Origin: [Clostridium] polysaccharolyticum
Lineage (GTDB): Bacteria > Bacillota > Clostridia > Lachnospirales > Lachnospiraceae
Assembly: GCF_900111595.1 (NCBI RefSeq)
Contig: NZ_FOHN01000001.1
Coordinates: 87,926-151,925, forward strand
Length of the DNA stretch: 64,000 nt
Direction: 5' to 3'
Both the position numbers and the translations under genes were made by a program. Below the pieces are notes generated by a model. The model saw only the letters and a program-made list of their open reading frames with translations, was not told the DNA's origin and searched no databases. Each line of letters opens with the position of its first letter. Within the stretch, counting starts at the first letter, position 1. Below, piece after piece: positions 35,550 to 44,467 of this stretch.

Positions 35550-36110
35550 GTGGATTTGGCTAAGATAGTGGATATGCACATTCGGATGTGGTCTCCAAGA
35601 GAAATTCTAGGTTTTGGACTTCTTTTACTAGTTGTTACCGCATTTTTATACAGACAGGTAAGACGAAAGACTCTTTTTCTTTCACAGGCAATTTCCATTT
35701 GGCTGGAATTACTGTTTTTAGGTGTTGTGTTTTCATCCACGGTTTTTACGAGAACAGAGTCACCTTTGCAGTTTCAATTAAAATTATTCTGGTCATGGGA
35801 AATTGCCATAGAAGGAAACAAAGAAATACTGGTAGAAATACTCTTAAACTTTTTGCTGCTTGTTCCAGCGGGAGTATTGCTTCCTATTATCTTTCATGGA
35901 ACTGTAAAGCCACGTTATGGCTGGTTAATTGGTGTAACTATATCGTTCAACATAGAAATTTTGCAGCTTATTCTCCATAGAGGAATGTTTGAATGGGATG
36001 ATATACTGCACAATAGTCTAGGGTGTATGTTTGGATGTATCATTATGAACAGGAATTATAAATTGAAAGCGAGCAAGAAGATAAAATCAGATATAAAAAC
36101 TAATACTTGA
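35550..36110 (+). CDS. VanZ-like family membrane protein
   Basis: About 186 residues from the GTG at 35550, with GAAGGTG six bases upstream. A GTG at 35535 has no RBS. Four hydrophobic segments (near ILGFGLLLLVVTAFLYRQ, AISIWLELLFLGVVFSSTVF, ILLNFLLLVPAGVLLPIIF and GVTISFNIEILQLIL) and the conserved EWDDILHNSLGCMFG match the VanZ fold. Family members confer low-level teicoplanin resistance in Enterococcus but most are of unknown role and often lie in surface-polysaccharide loci. Here it sits between a sugar dehydratase and glf. Confidence 0.75.
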   Translation: MDLAKIVDMHIRMWSPREILGFGLLLLVVTAFLYRQVRRKTLFLSQAISIWLELLFLGVVFSSTVFTRTESPLQFQLKLFWSWEIAIEGNKEILVEILLNFLLLVPAGVLLPIIFHGTVKPRYGWLIGVTISFNIEILQLILHRGMFEWDDILHNSLGCMFGCIIMNRNYKLKASKKIKSDIKTNT

Positions 36111-36178
36111 AGCAGGTGACTTTGCGAGTTAAAATAGTTTAGGAAAAATGAAAGAGAAACATAAATCTGGAGGTAGTT

Positions 36179-37294
36179 ATGTACGACTATTTAATTGTAG
36201 GAGCTGGTTTATTTGGCTCCATTTTTGCATATGAAGCAAAAAAAGCTGGCAAAAGTGTATTGGTAATTGATAAAAGAGAGCATGCAGGTGGAAACATTTA
36301 TACGGAGGAAATAGAAGGAATACAGGTACACAGATATGGAGCACATATTTTCCACACAGATAACAAAGCAGTATGGGACTATGTACAGCAGTTTGCTGAA
36401 TTTAACCGTTATACCAATAGCCCCGTTGCCCGTTACGGAAACGAACTTTACAATCTGCCATTTAACATGAATACATTTGCCCAGATGTGGGGGGTGTTTA
36501 CTCCTGAAGAGGCAAAGAAAAAAATTGAAGAACAAGTAAAGGCAGCAGGCATAAAAGAACCTAAGAATTTAGAAGAACAGGCAATTTCGCTAGTTGGAAC
36601 AGACATCTATGAAAAGCTGGTAAAAGGTTACACAGGAAAACAATGGGGAAGGCCTTGCACGGAACTTCCAGCTTTTATTATCAGACGTCTGCCAGTTCGT
36701 TTTGTATATGATAATAATTACTTCAAGGATAAATATCAAGGAATTCCAGTGGGAGGATATACACAGATTGCTGAAAAAATGCTGGAAGGTGTTGAAGTCC
36801 GTTTGAACACCGATTTCTTTGCCAATAGAAAAGAGTATGAATTGCAAGCGAAAAAAATTGTGTTTACTGGAATGATTGATGAATATTATGATTACTGTTT
36901 TGGTGAATTGGAATACAGAAGTCTTTCGTTTGAGACTGAGACGCTGGATATAGAGAATTACCAAGGAAATGCGGTTGTTAATTATACAGAGTATGAAGTG
37001 CCTTATACACGTATTATTGAGCATAAACATTTTGAGTTTCAGTGTCAGGGAGAGAATCCTGTTTCGAAAACGGTGATAACAAAAGAGTATCCAGCACAAT
37101 GGAAACGTGGGGATGAGCCATATTATCCGCTGAATGATGAGAGAAATAATACGTTATATGAGCAGTATAAGAAATTATCTGAAAAAGAGGACAAGGTTAT
37201 TTTTGGTGGAAGATTAGGAATGTACAAATATTTCGATATGCATCATGTGGTAGCCGAGGCATTAGCTTGTGTTGAGAAAGAATTAAATCAATAA
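36179..37294 (+). CDS. glf: UDP-galactopyranose mutase
   Basis: 371 residues, a flavoenzyme. The N-terminal FAD site is DYLIVGAGLFGSIFAYEAKK followed by VLVIDKREHAGGN. The conserved active-site pieces are HRYGAHIFHTDNKAVWDY, EKLVKGYTGKQWGRP and GGRLGMYKYFDMHHV. It converts UDP-Galp to UDP-Galf, the donor for galactofuranose-containing glycans. Start follows GGAGGTAGTT. A bidirectional terminator follows at once. Co-oriented with the dehydratase, so it likely belongs to the same envelope pathway. Confidence 0.96.
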   Translation: MYDYLIVGAGLFGSIFAYEAKKAGKSVLVIDKREHAGGNIYTEEIEGIQVHRYGAHIFHTDNKAVWDYVQQFAEFNRYTNSPVARYGNELYNLPFNMNTFAQMWGVFTPEEAKKKIEEQVKAAGIKEPKNLEEQAISLVGTDIYEKLVKGYTGKQWGRPCTELPAFIIRRLPVRFVYDNNYFKDKYQGIPVGGYTQIAEKMLEGVEVRLNTDFFANRKEYELQAKKIVFTGMIDEYYDYCFGELEYRSLSFETETLDIENYQGNAVVNYTEYEVPYTRIIEHKHFEFQCQGENPVSKTVITKEYPAQWKRGDEPYYPLNDERNNTLYEQYKKLSEKEDKVIFGGRLGMYKYFDMHHVVAEALACVEKELNQ

Positions 37295-37301
37295 ATAAAA
37301 G

Positions 37302-37343
37302 AAGGTAAGATTTATGTGGAAACACATAGTTCTTACCTTTTTT
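37302..37343. terminator. Bidirectional terminator between glf and the EAL gene
   Basis: AAGGTAAGA pairs with TCTTACCTT, with an inner TATGTG/CACATA stem and a GAAA loop. Six T follow on the plus strand, and on the minus strand the sequence after the stem is also T-rich. It serves both convergent genes. Confidence 0.88.
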
Positions 37344-37359
37344 ATGTCCTAATTAAGAA

Positions 37360-39285
37360 TTATGGCATTATTTTATTGGCATGATTTAAGAATTGTATGA
37401 TTTCTTCGGAAGGTATTGGCTTGGAGTAATAATAACCTTGCAGATAATCGCAGTTAAGATTGTCTAAGGTATCCACCATTTCCTTTGTTTCAACTCCTTC
37501 TACAACGATTTTCTTATCAATGGACTTAATGGTTGCAATCAGCTGCCTTAGTACGTTATAACTCTTATCATCTTTCATGGCTGGCCATAGGATGCTCTTG
37601 TCAATTTTTACGATATGTAGTGGCAGTTTAATCAAATAGTGAGTTGTGGAATAACCAGTTCCATAGTCATCCATGGAAAAGGTGGAACCAGCCTCAATAA
37701 GTCGTTCCATGTTTCTGATTAGCTCTTTTACATTATGTGCCTGGGCTGTTTCTGTAATCTCAAAATTTAACTGGGAAGGAGATACGCTGTATTCATGCAT
37801 GACATCTAATAAATCCGTTGCAAGCATTGGATTATCACATTCAACACTAGAGAGGTTGTATTCAATATAATCAACGCCAAGAGATTTGATATCGTTATCG
37901 TGTATAAAGGCACATACCTTCCGGAAGGCGATAGAACTTACATCAATGATCATGCCGTTTTTCTCTGCAATCTGTATGAATTCATCTGGTGGAATAAACC
38001 CTAATTCTTCATCGTTTAATCTAAGCAGTGCTTCTAAGGATTTTATACAGTGTCTGTTTAAATCATAGATTGGCTGGTAGTACATTTCAAAGGAATTCTT
38101 TTCAATGGCTTTTTTCATTGCATATATGACCTGCTGTTCTCGCTGGACAATCGCCAGATACTTTCCAGTTGCATAAGAGACCTGGTGAGACTGGTTTTTG
38201 TTCATATCCAGAAGAGTATTGTTAATTTCATCAATTAGCTGCTGGCCATTTTTGGCAAAGTACGGATTTTCTGCTAAACAGAAAATGGAACTTAACCGTT
38301 CTAAACGTCCGTTTAAGGAAAAGGGTTCTTGAAAATGGTCTTGTATAAGTTTTATAGCTGCACTAATTTCTTCCTGCTTACTGTCTACAAACATTGCATA
38401 GCCAACATTGTACAAAGCATAAATATTATCTTTGTCAAAAGTCTGGTACAAAAAACTGATTAACCGTTTATTCAGTTCATCAATAGCAGCCTGTCCTAAC
38501 ACTTGTTCCACGTAGGTATATTCTCTTATAGTAAAGGCAACAATGGTAAAGTTTTTCTTTGCACTAAAACAGGCTGCTGCTTTTTCGATAAAAGCTTTGT
38601 TGTTCAGGCAGCCAAGATATTTATCAAAATAAATATCATCATTGCTCAATGAATTAAAAATAGTAAAGGCGAAAATCGTTAAGAGCAGGCTGTTCAGTAT
38701 GATATCGGGAGAATTATATTGAATGATTCCGCCAATAGCTGTTGTTGCAAATAAATAGAATCCTGAAATTCTTATAAAGTTACTAAACTGTTTAAAGTTT
38801 CGCAATACTACAGCCAGTATACTAAACGATAACAGAACATATAACCCATACCACGCAAAGAAGAATGGACCATTATGATAGATGCCAGTGGAATCGTAGT
38901 AAAAAATTGCATGTGTAAACAGAGTAAGCAGTGTAAACAGAACGGCTGTTATTGCAGATAAGACTAGGACAAAATTGCTACAGGCTTTTTTTGGATCAGA
39001 TTTGCCAGTTTCGCATAAAAAAATAAAGAAGATTATATAGATTCCAGCGTGTAAAAGCAGATAGGCAAAACGTACTAAGCACAGATAAGGAATCGATATA
39101 TGCTGTTCCTTTGGAACAAGGAAGAAGCTGGTTTCAATAACGGAAAGTGCAAGGCTAAGAACCAGCATGACACATATTAAGTGATTTTTTCTATTATGGT
39201 ACTTTTGTTTCATATAGAAACTAATAGTAAGTAAAAAAGTAAAAATAAAAGATGCAATGCTAAACTCAATGGTATTTGATAGCAT
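37360..39285 (-). CDS. Membrane EAL-domain c-di-GMP phosphodiesterase with degenerate GGDEF
   Basis: 641 residues. The N-terminal half (about 1-215) has about seven membrane helices. A GGDEF-like domain (about 220-360) lacks the GGDEF signature (the corresponding site reads YNVGYAMF). The C-terminal EAL domain (about 385-635) is complete: SLEALLRL, an Asn in NLSS, EITET, SMDDYGTGYS, KIDKSI, VVEGVET and QGYYYSKP. The expected metal and catalytic residues (E, N, E, DD, K, E, Q) are all present, so c-di-GMP hydrolysis is likely, with the membrane part as sensor. It may set the signal read by the PilZ protein of the motility operon. Extended -10 promoter upstream. Confidence 0.92.
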   Translation of the reverse strand: MLSNTIEFSIASFIFTFLLTISFYMKQKYHNRKNHLICVMLVLSLALSVIETSFFLVPKEQHISIPYLCLVRFAYLLLHAGIYIIFFIFLCETGKSDPKKACSNFVLVLSAITAVLFTLLTLFTHAIFYYDSTGIYHNGPFFFAWYGLYVLLSFSILAVVLRNFKQFSNFIRISGFYLFATTAIGGIIQYNSPDIILNSLLLTIFAFTIFNSLSNDDIYFDKYLGCLNNKAFIEKAAACFSAKKNFTIVAFTIREYTYVEQVLGQAAIDELNKRLISFLYQTFDKDNIYALYNVGYAMFVDSKQEEISAAIKLIQDHFQEPFSLNGRLERLSSIFCLAENPYFAKNGQQLIDEINNTLLDMNKNQSHQVSYATGKYLAIVQREQQVIYAMKKAIEKNSFEMYYQPIYDLNRHCIKSLEALLRLNDEELGFIPPDEFIQIAEKNGMIIDVSSIAFRKVCAFIHDNDIKSLGVDYIEYNLSSVECDNPMLATDLLDVMHEYSVSPSQLNFEITETAQAHNVKELIRNMERLIEAGSTFSMDDYGTGYSTTHYLIKLPLHIVKIDKSILWPAMKDDKSYNVLRQLIATIKSIDKKIVVEGVETKEMVDTLDNLNCDYLQGYYYSKPIPSEEIIQFLNHANKIMP

Positions 39286-39324
39286 ACGTGAAAATCACCG
39301 CCTTATTTATTTCAGTAATAACTA

Positions 39325-39353
39325 ATTATATCATACATTTTGTAAATAAACAA
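39325..39353 (-). promoter_or_regulatory. Promoter of the EAL gene
   Basis: Read on the minus strand: TTGTTT (39353-39348), 17 bases, then TGATATAAT (the -10 hexamer at 39330-39325) with an extended TG. It drives the minus-strand EAL gene, which starts about 40 bases further down. Confidence 0.6.
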
Positions 39354-39499
39354 TGTAAAAAGGAGTATTTTAGCCTTCTTTGTCCATGAATAGGGAATTG
39401 GGTTACGCTTCATTCCTTATGATAAATGCCTTATCCTTAAAAAGTGAAATAATAAGAATGATTTTGGAATAAAATAAACTATGGAAAAAGAGGTGTAAT

Positions 39500-40405
39500 A
39501 TGAACAGAGTTGTAGTATACAGTATCACCCTGATCGGGTTGCTTTTGTTTAGCAATTCCATTGAGAATAAACGTTTTCCTATAGATAAACTCTTTAATGC
39601 AGTTGGCATGTCGTATCAGAAACTAATGCGGTCCACAAATCCATCTGGAAGAGTTCTCGTTAAAGGTTCTTTATGTTTTTTTGTTGGGCTAACTGCAGTT
39701 TTTTCATATGAAAGAAGTCTTGAGATATTAGACAAGGCTCCTCAATATAAAATCTGCCTGATGTCCTGCATTCTTTTTACAATGGCTTTATCTGCTCTTT
39801 ATTTTTTGTTTGGCATTCCGCTTTTCATATTTTCAAAAATAGAAATCTTAATACAGACTGTAAAGAGGAAAAATTTAAGCCTGCGTTTTTTGGCAACTAC
39901 CTTCATTTTATTTGTTTATGCTTTTTTTCTAGTATATTGGAAAGAGACTATGGTAGCTTGTGGAAAAGTTGTACTGGTGGGTCTGATAGTATCTTACATG
40001 CTGAATATGAGCATGCTGATTCATATAAGCATGGAACCAGTAAACTGTCATTTATGCAGATGTCAGAGAAAACAGAAAATAGAAGAAAAGTACCCATTAA
40101 AAATAGTTCTCGCAGGTGCTTTAATTCTCATATTGCTGATTGTGTTTAACCTGTTCCTGGGGGTGGTAATGATTGCAAGCTTGTATCCAGATGCATATCA
40201 GAATCTTGCACCGGCACAAGGACTTACGTATCTGGATCTTCTTTATTACACGGTGATTTCATTTACAACCATTGGTTACGGGGAAATTGTTCCACAAAGA
40301 CTAGAAAGCAAGGCAATGGCAATAATAATAGCATATACAAGCGTAATGTGCCTTGTCATTTTCGTCAGTTCTATATTGGCATTAAAGGATAAACTTAGTC
40401 AGTAA
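39500..40405 (+). CDS. Potassium channel-family membrane protein
   Basis: 301 residues. At least five hydrophobic segments lead to a C-terminal 2TM pore module with the selectivity filter TTIGYGEIVPQ preceded by DLLYYTVISF. The final helix is SVMCLVIFVSSILALKD. The N-terminal helices are not a recognisable voltage sensor. A Cys-rich stretch NCHLCRCQRKQKIEEK lies in the loop at about residue 188. No cytoplasmic RCK domain is visible. Thus it is likely a K+ channel with an unusual N-terminal membrane region. It is divergent from the EAL gene and monocistronic as far as can be seen. Confidence 0.78.
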   Translation: MNRVVVYSITLIGLLLFSNSIENKRFPIDKLFNAVGMSYQKLMRSTNPSGRVLVKGSLCFFVGLTAVFSYERSLEILDKAPQYKICLMSCILFTMALSALYFLFGIPLFIFSKIEILIQTVKRKNLSLRFLATTFILFVYAFFLVYWKETMVACGKVVLVGLIVSYMLNMSMLIHISMEPVNCHLCRCQRKQKIEEKYPLKIVLAGALILILLIVFNLFLGVVMIASLYPDAYQNLAPAQGLTYLDLLYYTVISFTTIGYGEIVPQRLESKAMAIIIAYTSVMCLVIFVSSILALKDKLSQ

Positions 40406-40440
40406 GATACATGAAAATTATGGTAAGCAGAATTTTTCAA

Positions 40441-40469
40441 TTGACTTTATAAAGGATGTTTATTATAAT
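40441..40469 (+). promoter_or_regulatory. Promoter of the iron-uptake operon
   Basis: TTGACT (40441-40446), 17-base spacer, TATAAT (40464-40469). It is a near-consensus vegetative promoter, placed immediately before a Fur box. Confidence 0.85.
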
Positions 40470-40481
40470 ACAAAATGTAAA

Positions 40482-40496
40482 TGATAACCATTATCA
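40482..40496 (+). promoter_or_regulatory. Fur box
   Basis: TGATAACCATTATCA matches the 7-1-7 Fur consensus TGATAATnATTATCA except for one base in the left half. It lies just downstream of the -10 element, covering the expected start of transcription, so Fe-Fur binding would block the promoter. Confidence 0.82.
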
Positions 40497-40520
40497 AAAC
40501 GAAACGAATGAGGTAATCAG

Positions 40521-41465
40521 ATGAAAAAGAGAATACTTATAGTAGCAATAGCATGTATGGTTATGTCAGTAGCAGCAGGCTGTTCTAAAAATACAGATAA
40601 CCAGAATGCCAAGAAAGAAGAAACGAGAGTGGTAACAGATGCAAAGGGGAAAGTAGAGATTCCAGCAGAACCAAAACGAATTGTAGATTTAAGTGGTAAC
40701 AGCGATACCCTTGATTTATTAGGTTTTAATGTAGTTGGTACTTGCAATTCTGATGCATATGACTATACAAAATTACCAAGTTATTTAGAAGAGACGTTAA
40801 AAGGTGCGGAGATTCTAGGGTACAGCATGAGCGATACAGTAGATGTGGAAGCAGTAATTGCGCTAAATCCAGATTTAATTATCCTTTCGAAAGCTCAGGA
40901 AAAATCGTATGATCAGTTAAGTGAAATAGCCCCGGCAATTATGATTGAGTTAGCTAAGATGGACTGGAAAGAAGATTTCATGTCTGTTGCTAAGCTGATG
41001 AATCGAGAAGAAGCAGGGAAAAAGTGGATGGCAGATTATGAAGAGAAAGCTGCCAGTTTGGGAAATGAAGTGAAACGCTTAATGGGGGAAGATACCACCT
41101 ATTTATCTTTCTTAGCCAGCCAAGGTTCTATTTTCATTTTTGATGGTGCGGGGTTAGGAAGCTTTATGTATGAAGATTTAGGACTGGCTAGACCAGAAAA
41201 TCTTCCAAAACAGGAAAATGTGTCTTTGCCAGTTGTTACAATGGAAGGATTAGCACAAATCAATGCGGATGTTCTCATTGCGGCTGGTACAGATGAAGAT
41301 TATCAGAAACTTGATAACTCAGGTATCTGGAGAAATCTTTTGGCGGTCAAAACTGACAGATACAAAAAATTACCAGCAAGTCCTTATTTTAATCAAGGAT
41401 ACAGCCCAGTTGGAAGACAAGTATTATTAGAGGAAGTCCGTTCATATATAGATGAAAACCAATAA
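40521..41465 (+). CDS. Iron(III)-siderophore ABC transporter substrate-binding lipoprotein
   Basis: 314 residues. Signal peptide with lipobox MSVAAGC (Cys about residue 21). The FecB/BtuF-type fold follows with RIVDLSGNSDTLDLLGFNVV, VEAVIALNPDLIILSKAQ and a C-terminal GIWRNLLAVKTDRYKKLP helix. Its Fur-regulated promoter and two following FecCD-type permeases plus ATPase identify it as an iron-complex binder. The particular ligand (siderophore, citrate or heme) cannot be told. It overlaps the next gene by 14 bases. Similar proteins bind cobalamin, but the Fur box argues for iron. Confidence 0.9.
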   Translation: MKKRILIVAIACMVMSVAAGCSKNTDNQNAKKEETRVVTDAKGKVEIPAEPKRIVDLSGNSDTLDLLGFNVVGTCNSDAYDYTKLPSYLEETLKGAEILGYSMSDTVDVEAVIALNPDLIILSKAQEKSYDQLSEIAPAIMIELAKMDWKEDFMSVAKLMNREEAGKKWMADYEEKAASLGNEVKRLMGEDTTYLSFLASQGSIFIFDGAGLGSFMYEDLGLARPENLPKQENVSLPVVTMEGLAQINADVLIAAGTDEDYQKLDNSGIWRNLLAVKTDRYKKLPASPYFNQGYSPVGRQVLLEEVRSYIDENQ

Positions 41466-42444
41466 GAGCAAAGCAGTTTTATTGGCATTAGCATGTTGTG
41501 TGATAGCAGTTAGTGGGCTTATTATTGCAATCGCATATGGGACAAAGAATATATCTTTTGCTGTAATATGGAATAGTCTGTTTCGGTACCAAGATACGCT
41601 GGATATGCAGCTGATTCGTAATGGCAGACTGCCAAGAGCAGTTGCTGCCGCCTTAGTAGGAGGCTTTCTTGGTGTTGCGGGAGCTATGCTGCAAGGAGTT
41701 ACAAGAAATCCCATAGCAGAACCATCTATGATGGGAATTACCCAAGGGGCAACGCTTGCCATTGCTATTGTTTCTGTAAATGAAAGCTTATACGGTATGT
41801 TTGGGACAACCGTTGCAGCTTTGACAGGAGCCTTAGTAAGTGGCTTGCTTGTATTGTTCTTTAGTATGCAGAATGCCAGAAATAGGAATGTGTCCAGATT
41901 ATTGCTTGCTGGAACAGCACTTAGTACGCTTTTTATTTCCCTTGCATCTGCAATTGCTGTACTTAGTAATAACGCACAAAATCTTGCATTTTGGGTAGCA
42001 GGAGGATTCAGGGCAGTTACATGGAGTAATGTCTGGCTGCTTAGTATCGTAGGTTTAATAGGCTGTGTCTGTGTATGCTTTCTGGCAAAACATATTAATA
42101 TTGTAAGTCTTGGTGAAGATGTGGCCATTGGGTTAGGAGAGAATCCCGTAATTATCCGTATGGTTACATTGCTATTATTAATTCCAGTCTGTGCGGTCTG
42201 TGTCAGTGTGTCAGGAAATATTTCCTTTGTGGGATTAATTGTACCAAGCATTGCACGAAGAGTGGCTGGAGCGGATTACAGGCTGATAATGCCAGTGTCT
42301 TTTTTTATGGGAAGTGCGTTGGTAGTATGGGCAGATATAGGGGCCAGATTGATTTGTGCACCATATGAAATGCCAGTGGGACTATTTACTTCCTTAATCG
42401 GAGTTCCGTTTTTCTTATGGATGGTACGAAAGGAGAAAGGATGA
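41452..42444 (+). CDS. FecCD-type ABC permease, subunit 1
   Basis: 330 residues with about nine to ten membrane helices. Family blocks: RNGRLPRAVAAALVGGFLGV, GAMLQGVTRNPIAEPSMMGI, SGNISFVGLIVPSIARRVAG and a final ALVVWADIGARLI. It forms half of the transmembrane channel with the next gene product. Starts inside the end of the binding-protein gene and ends overlapping the next start (ATGATGA), which shows coupling of the permease subunits. Confidence 0.93.
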   Translation: MKTNKSKAVLLALACCVIAVSGLIIAIAYGTKNISFAVIWNSLFRYQDTLDMQLIRNGRLPRAVAAALVGGFLGVAGAMLQGVTRNPIAEPSMMGITQGATLAIAIVSVNESLYGMFGTTVAALTGALVSGLLVLFFSMQNARNRNVSRLLLAGTALSTLFISLASAIAVLSNNAQNLAFWVAGGFRAVTWSNVWLLSIVGLIGCVCVCFLAKHINIVSLGEDVAIGLGENPVIIRMVTLLLLIPVCAVCVSVSGNISFVGLIVPSIARRVAGADYRLIMPVSFFMGSALVVWADIGARLICAPYEMPVGLFTSLIGVPFFLWMVRKEKG

Positions 42445-43454
42445 TGAAAAGGAAAGCAAAATGGACGTATGTTATCCTATATAGCCTGCTGGTGCTGGTA
42501 TGTTTCTGGAGTATGAGTGTAGGAAAATTCTATATTTCCATTCCGGATATCGTAAAAACACTTTTAGGTTATGGAACCAGGATACAGGCCACTGTAATTT
42601 ATGCCATCCGATTGCCTCGTATTTTAGTGGCAGCATTTGTGGGAATGGCGTTATCTACGTCTGGATGTATTTTGCAGACGGTTACTAGAAATGAACTTGC
42701 AGAACCTGGAATTATTGGTATCAATGCTGGTTCTGCATTAGCAGTAGTGCTGTTGATAGCATCTGGTGGAGCATTTTATTATGAGAAAGTTTCCAGTGCA
42801 GCTATTTTCTTTATGCCATTTGTATCCATTGTGGGTGCACTGGCAGCTGGACTGCTGATATACGGTCTTGCCTATAAAAAGAAAAAGGTAACGCCAGTTC
42901 GCTTAATTCTTACGGGTATCGGAGTCAATGCAGGAATTAACGCCATTATTACGGTTTATCAGTTGAATATGTCCAAAGGGGATTATAATCAGGCACTTAC
43001 TTGGATTAATGGAAGTTTATGGGGAACTAATTGGAGCTACGTGTATTTTCTAGCACCGTTGACGTTACTGTTTCTTTTCCTTAGTCTATATAAAAGCAGG
43101 ATATTGGATGTGCTGGCTCTGGGAGACGAATTAGCTGCTGGATTAGGTGTTTGTGTTGAAAGGGAGCGGCGTATTCTGCTAGTTTATGCAGTCTGTTTAG
43201 CAGCAGTGGCTACATCGGTAGCAGGAAATATTTCCTTTTTAGGACTGCTTGGACCTCATATTGCGAAGAAAATCTGTGGTCTGGTTCACTCAAGGCAGAT
43301 TCCAGTCGCTGCAGGAATAAGTGCTATTATCATAGTGGCTTCGGACATGGCGTCCAGAAATCTGTTCTCACCATTGGAATTGCCAGTAGGAATTGCCATT
43401 TCCATTCTTGGAGTTCCATATTTCATTTACTTAATAATGCGTGTGAAAGAATAG
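42441..43454 (+). CDS. FecCD-type ABC permease, subunit 2
   Basis: About 337 residues from the ATG at 42441 (AGGAGAAAGG upstream), rather than a longer in-frame start at 42417 inside the previous gene. The same permease family as the preceding gene: IRLPRILVAAFVGMALSTSG, CILQTVTRNELAEPGIIGIN, SVAGNISFLGLLGPHIAKK and SDMASRNLFSPLELPVG. The two differ enough to form a heterodimer. ATP hydrolysis comes from the next gene. Confidence 0.93.
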   Translation: MMKRKAKWTYVILYSLLVLVCFWSMSVGKFYISIPDIVKTLLGYGTRIQATVIYAIRLPRILVAAFVGMALSTSGCILQTVTRNELAEPGIIGINAGSALAVVLLIASGGAFYYEKVSSAAIFFMPFVSIVGALAAGLLIYGLAYKKKKVTPVRLILTGIGVNAGINAIITVYQLNMSKGDYNQALTWINGSLWGTNWSYVYFLAPLTLLFLFLSLYKSRILDVLALGDELAAGLGVCVERERRILLVYAVCLAAVATSVAGNISFLGLLGPHIAKKICGLVHSRQIPVAAGISAIIIVASDMASRNLFSPLELPVGIAISILGVPYFIYLIMRVKE

Positions 43455-43470
43455 GGAAAAAGGAGTTTTT

Positions 43471-44301
43471 ATGAACAATACGTTAGAAAATAATATAGAA
43501 GTAAAAAACTTATGTGCTGCTTATGATGACAGGATAATTATTAATGACCTGAATTTAGCCATTCCTAAGGGAAAAATTACAATGATAATTGGAGCCAATG
43601 GATGTGGAAAGTCTACGTTTTTGAAAACTGTTGCCAGAATTCTTCCAGCCAAAAGAGGCGAAATCGAGATTAATGGGATGAATATTAAAAAACATGCTTC
43701 GAAAGAGCTGGCAAGACAGATGGCAGTGCTGCCTCAAAGTCCAAAAGTGCCAAATGGTTTATTAGTGAAAGAACTGGTGGCATATGGACGTTTTCCATAC
43801 CAGTCTCCTATGGGAGGGTTAAAGCAAGAGGATATGAAAATGATAGACTGGGCCCTTAGTGCAACGCAGATGAAAGAGTTTGCGGATCGTCCCATCGAAG
43901 CATTGTCAGGAGGCCAAAGACAACGTGCCTGGATATCCATGACACTGGCACAGGGGACGGATATTCTGCTTTTAGATGAGCCAACCACCTATCTGGATAT
44001 GTCCCATCAGCTTGAGATTCTGGAACTTTTGAAAAAATTAAATCAGGATAATAAAACCACTATTGTGATTGTCTTGCATGAGCTTAATAATGCAACGAAA
44101 TTTGCAGATCATTTAATTGGCTTTAAGGCAGGGAGTGTTGTGTTCGAAGGAAAACCAATAGATGTAGTTACCAGCGAAAATCTGAAAAAGCTTTATGGAA
44201 TTGATGCAACATTACAGCTGGATGAAACGGGCTCCTATCCTATCTGTGTAGATTTTGAACTATGGAACGAGGAGGAAGAGGAAAAAGCTGTTTCAAAATA
44301 A
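43471..44301 (+). CDS. Iron-complex ABC transporter ATPase (FecE/FhuC type)
   Basis: 276 residues. Walker A GANGCGKSTFLKTVARI, Q-loop near MAVLPQSPKVP, signature LSGGQRQRAWISM, Walker B ILLLDEPTTYLD and the switch His in VLHELNNA are all present. Energises the two preceding permeases. The C-terminal 30 residues end in an acidic Glu-rich tail. Start has AAAAGGAG. Last gene of the Fur-controlled operon. Confidence 0.94.
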   Translation: MNNTLENNIEVKNLCAAYDDRIIINDLNLAIPKGKITMIIGANGCGKSTFLKTVARILPAKRGEIEINGMNIKKHASKELARQMAVLPQSPKVPNGLLVKELVAYGRFPYQSPMGGLKQEDMKMIDWALSATQMKEFADRPIEALSGGQRQRAWISMTLAQGTDILLLDEPTTYLDMSHQLEILELLKKLNQDNKTTIVIVLHELNNATKFADHLIGFKAGSVVFEGKPIDVVTSENLKKLYGIDATLQLDETGSYPICVDFELWNEEEEEKAVSK

Positions 44302-44386
44302 AAATTATAGAATTATGGTTATAGGCAAATGATTTCTCTGTCTGTCCGCTGGAATGCAAAACAGATTCAGATAGAGTCTTAGAAAA

Positions 44387-44460
44387 ATATGCCTGCCTTT
44401 CACCTTGACATTAATGGTAGAAACTTGTACCATTAGCTTGAGTTTTCATGAAAGGCAGGT
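44387..44460 (+). promoter_or_regulatory. Structured pepT leader that pairs with the ribosome site
   Basis: ATGCCTGCCTTTCA (44387-44400) pairs with TGAAAGGCAGGTAT (44447-44460), 13 of 14 bases Watson-Crick. Inside, TAATGGTA (44410-44417) pairs with TACCATTA (44426-44433) around GAAACTTG. The right outer arm contains the Shine-Dalgarno-like AAAGGCAGG of pepT. Folding would therefore hide the ribosome site. No known riboswitch class is recognised. Confidence 0.6.
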
Positions 44461-44467
44461 ATTTTAT

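Noticed and set aside
41442..42251. Minus-strand open frame of 269 codons
   Set aside because: Antisense to the first FecCD permease. Proline/threonine-rich reading typical of a reversed membrane-protein gene.
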